A program made the translations under genes and the position numbers. From Epiperipatus broadwayi (taxonomy: Eukaryota > Onychophora > Udeonychophora > Euonychophora > Peripatidae), in contig JAQFVV010012405.1 of assembly GCA_028023455.1 (NCBI GenBank), positions 9,009,923 through 9,073,922 on the forward strand: 64,000 bases of DNA. Reading direction: 5' to 3'. Under the pieces are notes generated by a model that searched no databases, had not been told where the DNA came from, and saw only the letters and a program-made list of their open reading frames with translations. Shown here piece after piece: positions 22,991 to 36,040 of this stretch; within the stretch, counting starts at the first letter, position 1; every line of letters starts with the position of its first letter.

Positions 22991-23978
22991 AAAATATACA
23001 AGTTGATTTAAAATGCAATATAGTTTCACATTTTTATTTACTGTGCCAATACTACAAAATTCAAAATAAAAGAAATAAAAAGTTTTTTTTATATTAAATG
23101 CTTTTATTTAGCGTGCACTAAAAGGCAAAAAAATAATTTGTTCAATCATAATTGGAATTTTTAGATTTAATATGAAATAAAAGCATGGAGTGTGTGTGTT
23201 AGTTCAGTAATTAATTAACAATCCCTATTTTTTATAACAAGGAATTAACTTAATGAATTTCTGACCCCGCTTCTAAGTTAAATCCAAAAACCCCAATTGG
23301 GATTGAAGAAACATTTTTTTTTGCTTTTTAGTGCATGATAAAAACATTTACTAAAAAAAATGTTACAGCTCTATTATTATTTTTTATTCTGATGCTTGAC
23401 TTTTATTATATATTGTGAATCTGTGGTAACCAATTAAATTTTTGATCAAATGTATATATTTATATATAGAGGGAGTTGCATTTACTTCTATTTCAATTCT
23501 ATTGTTACACTGTGATAATTTATAGTTACACATATTCAAACTAATATTTAATTTGATATTTGGAGATTATTAAAATTAAGGCATTGTCTTGATCTTCTCA
23601 ACAATTAAATAATGATTTCTGATTATTTACTCTGCATATATAATAGATTTCATGCTTTGATTAAAAATAATGTCAAAAAACTAAGTTAAAAGAATAGATG
23701 GTATCATTCTATTTTTTCATTGATGTTTATATAGCTCATTGAAAGTTATATATATTTCAGGGACAAAGCATCCATGTATTGAATGGAATGAGTGCTTTCA
23801 TAGACAAATTCACTAAAACTTTCAACAGCTTTAATTAAAATTCAATTTAAAAAGTTCACTAAAATATGTACTTATTCAACCTCACAAAATTGATCCAACA
23901 AGTTGCACGTACAATAGTGTAGTAAGAGCAATAAGTACATTAGTGTATATAAGCTATTTTTCAAAATGTAATTGCGAA
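22991..23978. other. AT-rich spacer, no gene seen
   Basis: No open frame or repeat could be supported. Confidence 0.5.
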
Positions 23979-24490
23979 ACATAAAAAAAAAAAAAACTAT
24001 TCAAACTTTTTTTCTTTATTGTATGGAATTTCTATTAACTTTCAACTTTTTTTTACCAACAGTTGAATTGTTTTTATATATGGCCAGAAATGAATTTGAA
24101 CATCTCATTATTGATTGATTATAAGAAGTTCACACAATGCTAAAATCTAATTTACAATTAAAACTTAAGAATGTTAAAAGCATTTGCAAGATAAAAATAT
24201 ATTGGTAATGTATTATCTATTTTAAAACTAATCATGGTCTGATTAACATAAAAAAAGAATGAATAATTCAAACTCATTATTTTTTGAATGGAATTTCTAT
24301 TGACTTCCAACTTTTTACCAACAGTTGAATTGATTTTATATACAGTAAGGAATGAGTTTTACCAATGGATTATATGTTAATTATAAGAAGTTCACACAAT
24401 GCTAAAATCTAATTTACAATTAAAACATGAGAATGTTAAAAGCATTTGGTAGATAAAAATATATTGATAATGTATTATCTATATTGTAAT
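23979..24490. repeat. Tandem duplication, ~267-bp period
   Basis: The two units share ATGGAATTTCTATT, ACCAACAGTTGAATTG, TATAAGAAGTTCACACAATG and CTAAAATCTAATTTACAATT in the same order. The first unit begins about 23979 and the second about 24246. There is no coding capacity. Confidence 0.8.
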
Positions 24491-27160
24491 GGCCAGTTTT
24501 GTATATTCATGTAACAAAATCCAGAATCTAATACACTAAAGCTAATCAAAATGGGATGGTAAGATCCAGAGTTCAAACCAAGCTTCAACTCATTCGCCAG
24601 TACTCCATGATTTAACACCATATGAGTGACATTTCTGAGGTTACACATGGACCTTAATTTTAATTGCAAGCTGGCTCTGAACAGGGAGAAACATGAGATC
24701 TTATGGCTAACCACACACATATCACATAAAATTGGACTGAATATCTATCAATGGCTAAGCTAAATAATATTGATATTTTGTGTAATAATATCTGATAATA
24801 TAATTAATAAGTAAATGGATTATCATGATATGATAAAAGAATAATGAAGACACGATAAATTTAAATATATTTATTAAAATTATTAGTAATGAAAGACAAA
24901 ATAAATTAAATTACACTACTTAGGAATCACAATGAGATCAAATAGATGCTCGCATGCATTATACAATGGAATGTAATCAGTCCGGGGTAATACAGTGTTC
25001 GGACTCACTCAAATGTATTAGCTGACTTTCATGCTCAGCGAATCTATGCATATAAGAAATTAATATGCCAACATAATATTCATTTAATATCATGGTTTTC
25101 CAAGTGATAAATAACAATGCTAGTCAGAAATATAATTTAATTACTACAATGATAATATTGCAACTGTTTATTAAGTTTCTCTAATATTCGAGCCCCTAAT
25201 AATATAGCTCGATAATGATGCGAATTGTCATCAAACTAAAGCTTATTTTAGTTTTGGATAAATCCCAAATAACATTATAGAGAGAACTGGTCGATCTAAC
25301 CCTACATACATTCACTATAGGCGCTTATAATATGCTATAAAGAGAGAAGGGTTACTTAAATATATTAATACCCTCATTTAACAAACAATTAATTCCCATC
25401 TGTAATCAGATTTAATAAAAAGAGAGGGAAAGCATATTTAAGAGGATCAGAATTAATGAAAATAGTTAAATATGCTTTATTAACATTTCCCTGGCTAGAA
25501 TTCTATTATTAATTAAGTAAAACTATGCTTAAAATCATAATTTATCAGTATAACAAAGCAAACAATAACAATTATATATGAAATCGAATTCAGATTGGAT
25601 TTAAATTACTGCAATGATCGCAAGGCGATCAGTTATTAATTAATGAATTTTAATTTTGAAACAGCGATTCAAATGTAATATAACTAAGCATTATATCATA
25701 ACTACTAAGTTGAAGATAGAAATATTATCTTTAGGATAAAATTATTAAAATATATCTGCTCACTGGTTCGAAATATATTTGGCATATCATCACATATCTA
25801 AATAAAATATTAAGAACATAAAATATATAAAAAATCATAGATTTCATTGCAAATATGAGAGTAAAACAGAATTTAATTAACAAAATAATTAAGTTTATCT
25901 CTTTAACAGATTTGAGATAATAGATTTTACAGAGATATTTTACAGTAAATCGAGTATTTATTACTGATTTTACAGGTTAAAGTAAAAGAAAGATTTGAAT
26001 TATTAGACTTTAAACTGTGTGTTTATTTAAATTTACTATAGCTATAGTTTTGAAAATTAATAATTAAAGTTTATCTGAGAGCTCTTGTGGTAGTTGTGAA
26101 GACTTAACTCCTGGGCAGCAGCTTTTGTCTTGGCTTTGATATCTAAATATGCAGCAGCTCTCTACTTGAAGTACTATTGCAGCAGGTTTCTATCAGGAAG
26201 GTTATCCATCACTATGTTGGCTTATACCATTTTGCAAGTAGGATGGAGACAAAGATCACCATTCCTCGGGTGTAAAGAACAGCACAATCTGCCTAATTTT
26301 ACTCAGACATCCTAAAATTCAAATGGGCATGGATTCAGTTTGCAGACCTTTCTAAAATTTGACTGAGTGTATGTGTAGCAAAAAACAACCTATTTACACT
26401 TGCTTATGATGAAATTACATTTTTAATGAACAAAATTTTCCCAGTGAAGTTAGCAATTAGCACCTTTAAAATTTGATATTTTTAGAAACCAAAATAACTT
26501 TTAGCTTTTGTCTTAATCCATGAACAGGTTGTTTTCTTATATTTAGCCATTTACTTTCCCACAAGATTTTAGCAATGGTTGGCTAAATCTTGTTTACAAT
26601 TTAAAATATATTTCAACAAACATTTATTGTTTTTGGCATGATATAATTTTTACAGATTATTTTAAAATAATTTAAAAAATAGCAAACGACTAAATAACAA
26701 GACACTATATATATATTGTAACCTGATGGGATTACCAACCCCCTCTCGGTTGATTAATTGGCATTTTACAATGCTGACATCACCCCCCACCCTACAACAA
26801 TATTTCCTACTCATCAGATGATGTAGCACCATAGAGACTGGAAACATCTAGAAATTTATATGTTTGGTTTTCCAAACAGTGCCACCCGAGTTTCATCTCA
26901 CCACAACCTTACTTACCCACATCAAGTCATAGCTCAGGTGACATGAGATTCTTGTGAACCAGTGCACTAATTGATGAGTGATGCAAATTGAAATGGACAA
27001 GAGGTATTATCTTTTTGTAACAATAATTTATTTAACAATATTTGGGTAATAAGTTCTTAAAAGGAAAAAGAAGTATCCATGCCATTGTATCCATATGTAC
27101 ATTATGGTTCTTCTCTTTGATCCTCCATGATTGGAAATTCTTCTTCTTGTCCATCATGCA
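24491..27160. other. Unassigned tract, no gene seen
   Basis: 2.7 kb with no supported gene. 24900-25700 has somewhat more CpG than its surroundings. 26740-26960 contains a GC-richer block (ACATCACCCCCCACCCTACA, GGTGACATGAGATTCTTGTG) that looks repeat-like but has no partner here. Confidence 0.45.
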
Positions 27161-27164
27161 CATA

Positions 27165-27590
27165 GATATGTATCCATGTGTATAGAAGCATTTAATTTTA
27201 ATCCATGATCATAGACACATTTGATTTCACTCAGGTATATAGAAGCATTTAATATTAACCCATGGCCATAGAAATATTTGATTTTATCTAGGCATAAAGG
27301 AGCATTTAATTTTAGTCCACATATACAGATATGGGTTCGAACCACTTATTTGGGAGTATTTCATTTTACACATTATATAGATGCAGTTTTGAGTCACTTA
27401 TATGGGAGTATTTTCATTTTATTTTACATATTATCCAGACGTGGGTTTGAACCACTTACTTAAAAGTATTTTATTTTATACATTATATAGAAATGGTTTT
27501 GAGTCATTTATATGGAAGTATTTTTTTAAATATATTATGCAGATGTGTATTTGAACCACTTATCTAGAAGTATTTACTTTATAACTTCTC
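27165..27590. repeat. Two adjacent degenerate tandem arrays
   Basis: 27165-27320 holds three ~60-bp units built on ATAGAAGCATTTAAT, with ATCCATGATCATAGA or ATTTGATTT variants. 27325-27590 holds five units of about 55-65 bp built on GGGTTCGAACCACTTAT, GGGAGTATTTCATTTTA and CACATTATATAGA. The first unit of the second array has the self-complementary GGTTCGAACC, which fits a B-box on both strands. Confidence 0.75.
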
Positions 27591-27599
27591 AAATCACAT

Positions 27600-28798
27600 C
27601 TATTATATATTTAGGTATGTGGGTACATATTCATTATTATTCCTGTATATAATGTGTGCATGGATTCATATTTAATTCACTCTATCATAGCATTTTGGAA
27701 AAGATAAATGTCACTTTATAATCAATAATTTCATTTTATGTGGACACATACTAGTATGAAGTTTATTGTTGAATTATTTTTCAAATCAAAATAATTTTTG
27801 GCATCTTCAGTTTATCTTTTAATAACACTCATATTCCCCCATTACTCCAGTGCATTCCATTTATAAATTAGCCATTTAGAATAAACATATTTTCATTTTA
27901 TAAGCAATCAATTTAGAAAGTAGCATTTCATTATTTCATAAATTATTTCAATAAACAAGTTTTACAAAATATTTTCTAATATTATAAATGCATATAAATT
28001 TTACAAAATATTTTCTAATATTATAAATGCATATAAATTTCCTTACCTGAACCTTCATCTGTTAGAGGTTCTCCATAAATCTTCCAACTAATAAGGGTTT
28101 TCTGAGAGCTATATGAGTCAACAGTCAGTTATCAGGTCTTATTTTCATCGTACTTCCATTGCTAAACCAGGTGACAGAGGAGAGAGAAAAGCTATTTCCT
28201 TTTTAGCCAGACATATGAAGATATTCCATTTACATACTTTGTTTCTTCATTCTTTAGTAGTTATAGGTTCCTTCTTTGGTTAATGTTTTCAGTGCTCCAA
28301 GCTTCATTGGGCTGGTATTCATATAAGCTGCATTTCACTACACAGTACTAATGATGGCTAATCCACTAGTAAGTCTTGATACTTCCAAGCAATATATTTG
28401 TTGAATCTACTTAAGCAATATCTATTCCCCTACTTATAGTCTTATCAATGATTCTTGGATTGGTCTAGCACTAATTTTATTGGTGATGATGACCTTTTTC
28501 TAAGGCCCATGTCTTCATTCAACTTCTTATTCGCCATCCACTTCTAGTAGAAATAGATCCTGATAATTCTTATCTGACATATTTTTTTAAAAATATCTAT
28601 TAACTTTCATGCCTACGGCAATGTTTTTTAATTAATTGTTGATTACAGCTTTCCTACCTAAAACATTAAACTTTTATAAAATACTACAATTTAAACGGTA
28701 ATTTTAATATTTTAAAATATTGATTTTTCTTCTTAATTTTTAACCATTTTGGGTTTTAACTGAAAACAGGCTTATTATATACCTGTGTGTCTATATAT
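27600..28798. other. AT-rich spacer with a 39-bp tandem duplication
   Basis: At 27960-28037 the unit TTTTACAAAATATTTTCTAA with TATTATAAATGCATATAAA is repeated twice. No gene is seen in the rest. Confidence 0.55.
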
Positions 28799-29205
28799 GT
28801 AATATAGGGTATATGAGCACAGACTTTCAGATGACCCATCACTCTCCACTCTATCTAATATCACTGATACACTCAAGCACATATATGCTGAAAAGATAAA
28901 TAATCACAAATATACGTATTTCATGCTAAACCAGCAATCACTAGTTGGTCCAGATTATCATCTCCCACACATATATATTATAAGTGCTCAGATATATATT
29001 AAGATAGACAATCTGAGCACTTATAGTATATATGTGTGGGAGATGATAATCTGGACCAACTGATGATTGCTGGTTTAGCATGAAATACGTATATTGGTGA
29101 TTATTTATCTTTGCAGCATATATGTGCTTGAGTGTATCAGTGATATTAGATAGAGTGGAGAGTGATGGGTCATCTGAAAGTCTGTGCTCATATACCCTAT
29201 ATTAC
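28799..29205. repeat. Foldback palindrome of family F, ~195-bp arms
   Basis: The left arm begins GTAATATAGGGTATATGAGC and the right arm ends GCTCATATACCCTATATTAC. They pair almost throughout, with a ~17-bp centre near 29000 and only a handful of mismatches. One arm, with continuation past the centre, recurs as a single copy at 62800-63020. The ends correspond to the tRNA-like end of family F (GAAAGTCTGTGCTCATATAC versus GAAAATCTGAGTTCAAATCC). Confidence 0.93.
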
Positions 29206-29491
29206 ATTTTGGGTTTTATAATGCATATGAAATTCGATTCTAAATTGCTGTCACTTAATTCATTTCTTCTTTGAACTTTTATTCACTGCGTCAGCTTTTT
29301 TATTTTAATCTCAACAGTTTTTAAATGGGATGGGGGGACTTCAAACTATACATGTGAAACGTGTCTCTTTCAATATATATGATGGTGATACATGCATTAT
29401 ACTTATATATATGCGATCTAAGCAAAATAAATTTTAAAATTGATTTAATATTTAAATTAAATCACATTTTAAATTATACATGATCAATTTT

Positions 29492-30322
29492 AAGTATTAG
29501 GGATTTGAACTCAGATTTTCAAGCACCCTTCAACTATTCATACTATCTCATACCTCTGATATACATGACCACACACATGTAGAAAATATAAATAATCACC
29601 AATATATGTATTTTATGCTGAACCAGCACTCTTCAGTTGGTCCAGATTATCATTACCCATACTTTAATGGATAGGCTCCAACCTACACCAACTACCAACT
29701 CTTCAGTTGCCCATACCATTGAAAATCTGGTAATGGAAAGCCCAAATCCCATGCTGATGCCAATATTATTGCCATGCCCATGTTGACCTCATCACTATGA
29801 CACTTCATGTATAGGACCTTATCCATTTAAATAAATAGAAGAGGGGCAGGATACAAGCTTGATGTGTAAATATTTGAAAACCAGGCACTCTTTTCAAGCT
29901 TGTATCCTGCCCATCCCTCTTCTATGTATTTACATGGATATGGTCCTATACATGAGGGATCAGAGTTACTTGAGGTCAATCTGGGCATGGCAATAGTATA
30001 GACATCAGCATGGGATTTGGATTTTCATAATCAGATTTTCAATGATATGGATGGCTGAAAAGTTGGAGGTTGGAGTAGATTGAAGACTGTCCATTAAAAT
30101 ATGAAGATTTTCTATCTTAATATAAACTGAGCACTGATTACATATATGTGTGGGAAATGATAATCTGCACCAACTGATGAGTGCTGGTTTAGCACAATAT
30201 ACGCATATTGGTGATTATTTATCTTTTCTACATGTGTGTGGTCATGTGTATCAGTTGTATGAGATAGTATGAATAGTTGAAGGGTCTTGAAAAGCTGACT
30301 TCAAATCCCTAATACTTACAAT
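29492..30322. repeat. Large foldback palindrome of family F, ~390-bp arms
   Basis: Left arm 29492-29860 and right arm 29893-30322 are inverted copies: GGGATTTGAACTCAGATTTT versus a diverged GACTTCAAATCCC, CACACACATGTAGAAAA versus TTTTCTACATGTGTGTG, and GGGCAGGATACAAGCTTGA versus TCAAGCTTGTATCCTGCCC. The loop is about 32 bp. B-box-like GTTCAAATCC motifs lie at the outer ends reading outward, and ends such as GTATGAG/CTAATAC can pair like a tRNA acceptor stem. No protein is encoded. Confidence 0.9.
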
Positions 30323-30905
30323 TAAGCTTCAGATTTGTGAAGAGTGCCTGGTTTTCAAATATTTACACATCAAGGTTGGATCCTGCACATCCCTCTTCTA
30401 TGTATTTAAATGGATATGGTCCTATACATGAGGAGTCAGAGTGACTTGAGGTCAATATGGGCATGACAATAATATTGGCATCAGCATGGGATTTGGGTTT
30501 TCATCATCAGATTTTCAATGATATGGATAGCTGAAAAGCTGGAGGTTGGAGTAGATTGGGGTTTTCATCATCAGATTTTCAATGATATGGATAGCTGAAA
30601 AGCTGGAGGTTGGAGTAGATTGAAGCCTGTCCATTAAAGTATGAAGATTTTTATCTTAATATAAACTGGGCACTGATTATGTATATGTGTGGGAGATGAT
30701 AATCTGGACCAACTGATGAGTGCTGGTTTAGCACAAAATACACATATTGGTGATTATTTATCTTTTTACATGTGTGTGGTCATGTGTATCAATTGTATGA
30801 GATAGTATGAATAGTTGAAGGGTGCTTGAAAATCTGAGTTGAAATCCCTAATACTTACAATTATGCTCCAGGTTTGTGAAGAGTGCCTGGTTTTTAAATA
30901 TTTAC
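30323..30905 (+). repeat. Family F unit, direct tandem copy of the preceding right arm
   Basis: Starts TGAAGAGTGCCTGGTTTTCA and follows the same order as 29880-30322, ending in a GAGTTGAAATCCC-type box and a new GAGTGCCTGG. It contains a near-perfect 64-bp internal duplication (30495-30558 and 30559-30622). Together with the upstream palindrome, this makes a mixed inverted and tandem array. Confidence 0.85.
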
Positions 30906-32560
30906 ATGATCTTTTAAATATGTGACAATTGTCATGGCAAATAAAACAAAAACATTGTTTAAAAAAAGATGTAGTGTGCTTCCGGTCTTAAAAAAGTCAT
31001 GCTTTCATACAAATTATGTGTTGCTAAGTTATTAATATTTATAGATATGTACATTACATAAAATTATTTTATAAATGTGGTACTTTTAATAAAAATATAT
31101 AATAATTGGATTTCAAAAATTCATAAATAATTGCTAATCTTTCATTATATGTTTAAATAGTAGAATTATAATGCAATGATAGGATATTTTCCTATCATAA
31201 TTATGACCATGATTTGAATCCAGAGTAAATAATTTTGGAAATTTTATCAACAGGTCATAGCTAACCCCAGTAATGATTTAATATTAGTAAATTGATATCC
31301 ATTTAATCTTAGCTAGAGAATAGGCTGCAATGGAACATTTATATCATCTTGACAAATACTTTGTCTTAAACCATAGGAGGGAAGAAACAAAATTAACTAT
31401 AATATACAGCTATTTGCAAGGAATTTTCTCCAGTAATAGTATAAGTCCTTATTTAATAAACTACACCACTACCAACATTATAAATATTTGATTAATCTGC
31501 AATTATTGTACTGATGACTAACAGAGTAATAGTACAACAAGTGTCTCAAGAGGGATGTAAAACAAGAAAGGAAAGTGTAGATGTTTTTTTTTTCAGGAAT
31601 CATGTTACTGGACTGAGAGTATTAACATTATAACCACTATTAAAAGTCAACTTATTTAGATCGCAAGAAACAACTTTATAGGTAATATAGAACAAATGTT
31701 AATAAGTGTAGATCTTAAGAGAACTGAATAGATGATAGATGTCTTGAATGCAATGGATTTCAGTAACATCAATCCTTCATAAGATTGAAAAAGTGGGTTC
31801 AAGCAAGAGTGGCATTCAAGATAAAAGGAAGGCTCTAAATCAATAATATCAGTGTTAGTAAAGAAATAAAAGAATGTCCACCTGGGGAAAAAGCATTGGA
31901 AGCCTAGGAAGTGGGATTAATATCAATTGCATTACTTGTAATGAAAACTAACTATACCAATCATAATTTTTTTGTGAATGCATCTCATCAGCGAAGATAG
32001 CAAAAGAAAAAAAAAAAATCAAACGGAGAGAGTGAATGGAAAAAATAGTAGAGCAAACTTTAAACTTTTTTTTATACAAAGTTTTACATATAGTTTTTGT
32101 ATGGTATTTGGCTTTTAAGTTTTGGTAAGAAAGCTAATAAAGAATATCAAGTTTTGAAATTATTTAGGTTTTTTTTTTACTTTATGATGTTGTAATAAAT
32201 GAAGGCATCTCATTGAAAAGTATCTTTTAATATTTTTAGGTAAACATAAGTTATTGGATATTAGCAGTTTTAGATAGAAAAAACATGTTTCATAGAATAA
32301 GAATTCTATACTGAAGAGTGTTTTTTTGTCAGATAGTGTTTATAAATATTATTAGAGATTCATAAGCAATTTATTAGCGAGTAAAACAATATTAGAATAA
32401 TAAAAAAAGTTGTAAAAGTTTTTAAGACTTAGATGTTTTTTATTTTAACTTATTGCATGATCATTGTGACTAAAAATGAGATGGCTTCAAGTCGCTCTAA
32501 TTCTGTTATTTTTAACACTACCATTAAGATTTTGTGCTCTTTTTAAAGGTTAAAAAAGTT
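30906..32560. other. AT-rich spacer, no gene seen
   Basis: No coding, RNA or repeat structure could be supported. 31500-32000 is locally purine-rich on + but without a recognised motif. Confidence 0.45.
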
Positions 32561-33200
32561 CCGTAAGATGCTGCCCTCTTCTGAATTTTTTTACAAGTAA
32601 AAAATCAATAATATTCAAATTTTAAGTATGACAAAGGAAGAGGGCAGTCCGACCTTGATGCTGATTGGCTGTTAACCATCAAGGACAAAGAAAAATGCTT
32701 GTCAATAACTAAACCATTACGATTTCTTTTGTTTCATTTTGAAAGTGATAAACGAATGTTTTAGACCATTTTAAAAGTATTTTTTGACATATTATAAATT
32801 ATTTTGATAAAATATGCTAAAAATAAAATTATTATAGAAAAATATTTAAGATTTTAGTAAAAATTATTTACTTATCCACAACATAAAATTGAGAAAGAAA
32901 TCACTGACGTCAGCAGCACTTTTTAGTTGGTTACTAACGTTCGTTTTAGATTTGCTGCTATTGAATATTTTTATAATTATAAATAAAAATTTATTTTTGA
33001 AAAAACTTTTGTTCACTTTCATAACCTGACAAATTATTAATATACTTTTTACAAATGAAACTAAAGTGAATTTAATATTAAAAGATGAATATATTTTGAT
33101 GGTTGAATTTGTGAATTGACCAATTAAAAGTTTAGACTTTTACCTCACTCAGCCAATAAAATAATCAGTGCTCAATCAGTCAAAATAATGTTCTTTTTCA
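32561..33200. repeat. Interspersed repeat related to 21680-22215
   Basis: AATCAATAATATTCAAATTT, ATAATTATAAATAAAAATTT, AAATTATTAATA with ACTAAAGTGAATTTAATATTA, and GAATTGACCAATTAAAAG with TTTAGACTTTTA align in order with the inner part of the 21.4-22.4 kb element. Local inverted repeats CTGCCCTCTTC/GAAGAGGGCAG (32567-32650) and CCTTGATG/CATCAAGG are also present. There is no coding capacity. Confidence 0.55.
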
Positions 33201-34987
33201 GTTTATATTCCCTATTGTAGATATGTTGTTCAATGTAACAATATTAGAAAGTAGTAGAAATCATTCATTGAAAAAAAAATAGTTTATGAAAAATGAATGA
33301 ACAGTGAGTGATAGAAAAAAAGATATACACTTGAACAGCCACCTATAATTAGATGGAGGTTGAGTTTTTTTTTATTACTAGACAAATACTCATTTATTGA
33401 TCAATAATGGAATGAATAGATAGATTTTCTATGCACCAGTGTCTAAAAGAGTATTATGTTTGCTTAGGATATGACTTTTTTTTAAAAATTTACTTGATTT
33501 AGATTCAATTCCCAGTCTTAACCCATGACAAATAAATAGACTAGCTGCTACATTCATTATTTTTACTGAAACAGCTGTTATGAGAATGTCAGTAGAAGGA
33601 TCAATCAAAACACTAGAAATTTATTATTTAGTGATTTAATTGGTCATGTTATATGCTTTTGTCATGCCATTAAATGAATATGTTCCAGTCTATCACTACA
33701 CCAAACCATAACCATTAATAAAAGTGCACTAAATCTTGCCGATATGGATTAAATTTTCTTGATTAACCTTTGATTCACTAGCTCTTATTAGATAAACTGC
33801 ATTTCATGAATAATCACTTGTAGCTGAGCTCAGCATCCATGTGTATATTTACCTTTGGAATATTAAGTTAAACCCATTTAAATGTAGCATTTCTTTCAAT
33901 TATAATAAATAAAATTTCATTGACTAAATTTATTTTTTATATTAGTTTTTGAATTGCAGGCAGAGTGAAATGTAGTGTGTGTGTTTGATAATTAGACATA
34001 AAATTCACTGACATTTTAACATGATCTGTGGATGACAGTTACATAGATCTTCATTTAATGACATTTTAACACAATCTGTGCATACAGTTACATAGATTTT
34101 TATTCTTTTTATATTTACAGAATATTTCCCACTGCAAATTTATTAATATTTATATATTTACATATGAACATACTTAAATATATATTTTTGCAGAAGAGTG
34201 AAATACTTTTTAAATACATCATGATTAATAAAAAATAATGTGATTACTAAAACATGCTCATCATCATCAATGCACTGGTCACATATTATCATTAATGTAC
34301 AGGCCTAGATAAAAACAAAATGTAGCAAGTGGTCTTTAAAATTAATACCTTTGCTCTAGCCAGAGTTATTATCTGGATGTTCATACACAAACATAAATCC
34401 CTACATTCTTATAACTAACCATTATGCTTTCTACATCTAACTCAAGACTATAAATCTCTAGGAACTGTAACGGAGAATAACAGATAATTGAATATAACAG
34501 ATTATTTGAATTTATTTTAAAATAATTTTACTAGTATAATTTAAAAATCTATAAAGCACTAAGCTGTAATAAAATCAAGTTGCATACACTGCCAACTCAT
34601 GTAACAGATAGCTGGAGGAATAAAGACACACACATTAAAATATAATTTAGATAGTTATTTAATAAACTAACTGATTAATAAGTAAACAATTAAAAAATGA
34701 CATGATAATATGATAATTTAAATTTGTACATTCTTATCAAAAGTATAGTTTTATATTAAAAAATAATTAACTAATGAATTTTCATTCATTAATTAAATTA
34801 ACTTTTCTATCATTATTTTTTTTTCACTAAGTAAAATTGAAAAACAATTTTTTAATCAGCGATAAGGAGTTAAATTAGCTTAATCCTTTGTATGATTTCA
34901 GGATGGAAAGAAATGACTTAAAAAAAGTTAATACAGCAATGTAACCACAATGGCTGAAATATATATCTTAGCAACAACTTTGCATAC
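33201..34987. other. AT-rich spacer with a ~59-bp tandem duplication
   Basis: At 34010-34110, ACATTTTAACATGATCTGTG with ACAGTTACATAGAT is repeated once with small changes. No gene is seen in the rest. Confidence 0.5.
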
Positions 34988-35145
34988 ATATGTCTGGCTG
35001 GCAAAGTGGGTTATTCATTCATCAATTATTTGTTTGACTAAGTATACCATTGATAATGAGAAGTTATAATTATGGTTCTTAGCATCACAAGTGCACTTAG
35101 TCAAACAAATAATTATTAATAATAACCTACTTTGTCAGGCATACA
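34988..35145. repeat. Small foldback element, ~55-bp arms
   Basis: The left arm (TATGTCTGGCTGGCAAAGTG ... TTGTTTGACTAAGT) pairs with the right arm (ACTTAGTCAAACAAATAATT ... CTACTTTGTCAGGCATA). The spacer is about 50 bp. No coding capacity; MITE-like. Confidence 0.75.
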
Positions 35146-35399
35146 AATACCATTAACAATAATAATCCACTTAGCATGGTATAAATTTAGATGATTTTTA
35201 ATTGGTCAAATTTTGAAAAGGTTTCTTTCAGTTCAATAAATGTTTATAAAGATATATTAAAATTAGACTATATTTCTACTAAATACTGACCTTTAGTAAA
35301 CTTCAAAATATTTTAAGATTGGGAGAAAGGTTTTGAACAATTTTTAATTTTTTATACGGATTTCACAGATAAGGGAGTATCCTACAAGAATAGAATTTT

Positions 35400-36040
35400 G
35401 TAATAAAAAATGTGTATTTATTTTTAGGTCTTACAAATTGAATCTTCTTCAATGTACTGTCCATTTGATGCAATGCATTTGACTGAACATGTTTCCATTT
35501 TTTGAAGTAGTCCTGACACTCTTGCAAAGTGAAGCCTCTTATGTCTTTTCATTTTTTTCTTCACCATTTCCAAATCCACAAAATGTTTTTTTTAATGCAT
35601 TTTTTATTTGGGGGGTTGATAAAAAAAGTTGCACAGAATGAGATCAGGTGAATATAGCTGATGGATAAACTGGGTAAATTTGTTTTTAATTAAAAATTGT
35701 TTCACATTCAATGCTTTGTGCCTTATGCATTATCATGGTTGAGCCTGCATACCACATCATGCAAAAGTTTCAGAAGTTACTGGTAAAATGCCTGATCATT
35801 ACAAGAAAATTCTTAATGAACAATGCCATTTGCATAAAAAAACAATCAGTGATGTTTCGGCATTGGACTTCACTCACCATGTTTTTTAGATATGGCGAAT
35901 TTGACACTTCCTTTAAACCATTCACGAACTTGTATTTGGCCAGATCAACTTGCTTGTAAGATATTTCAAGCAATATAACTGTTTCCCCTGCTGTTTTCCC
36001 TAATAGAAAACATAATTTCACTTTGTTCACAACTGACTTT
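35400..36040 (-). pseudogene. mariner-type transposase, internally deleted and mutated
   Basis: On the minus strand, 36030-35770 begins NKVKLCFLLGKTAGETVILL, matching the N-terminal HTH start of mariner/SETMAR-like transposases. Near 35730 a frame reads LNHDNAQG, the HDNA box with the second catalytic Asp. Near 35640 it reads HQLYSPDLILCNFF, the YSPDLAPCDF box, where the third catalytic Asp is replaced by Asn. At 35580-35460 it continues VDLEMVKKKMKRH and ends KCIASNG, the usual mariner C-terminus. Transposases of this family cut and paste at TA sites. The middle, including the first catalytic Asp, seems lost, and stops and frameshifts are present, so it is dead. Terminal inverted repeats were not located. 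Confidence 0.85.

Noticed and set aside
24475-24720. 81-codon minus-strand frame as a small secreted or Cys-containing protein
   Set aside because: No signal peptide or motif; it overlaps the end of a tandem duplication.
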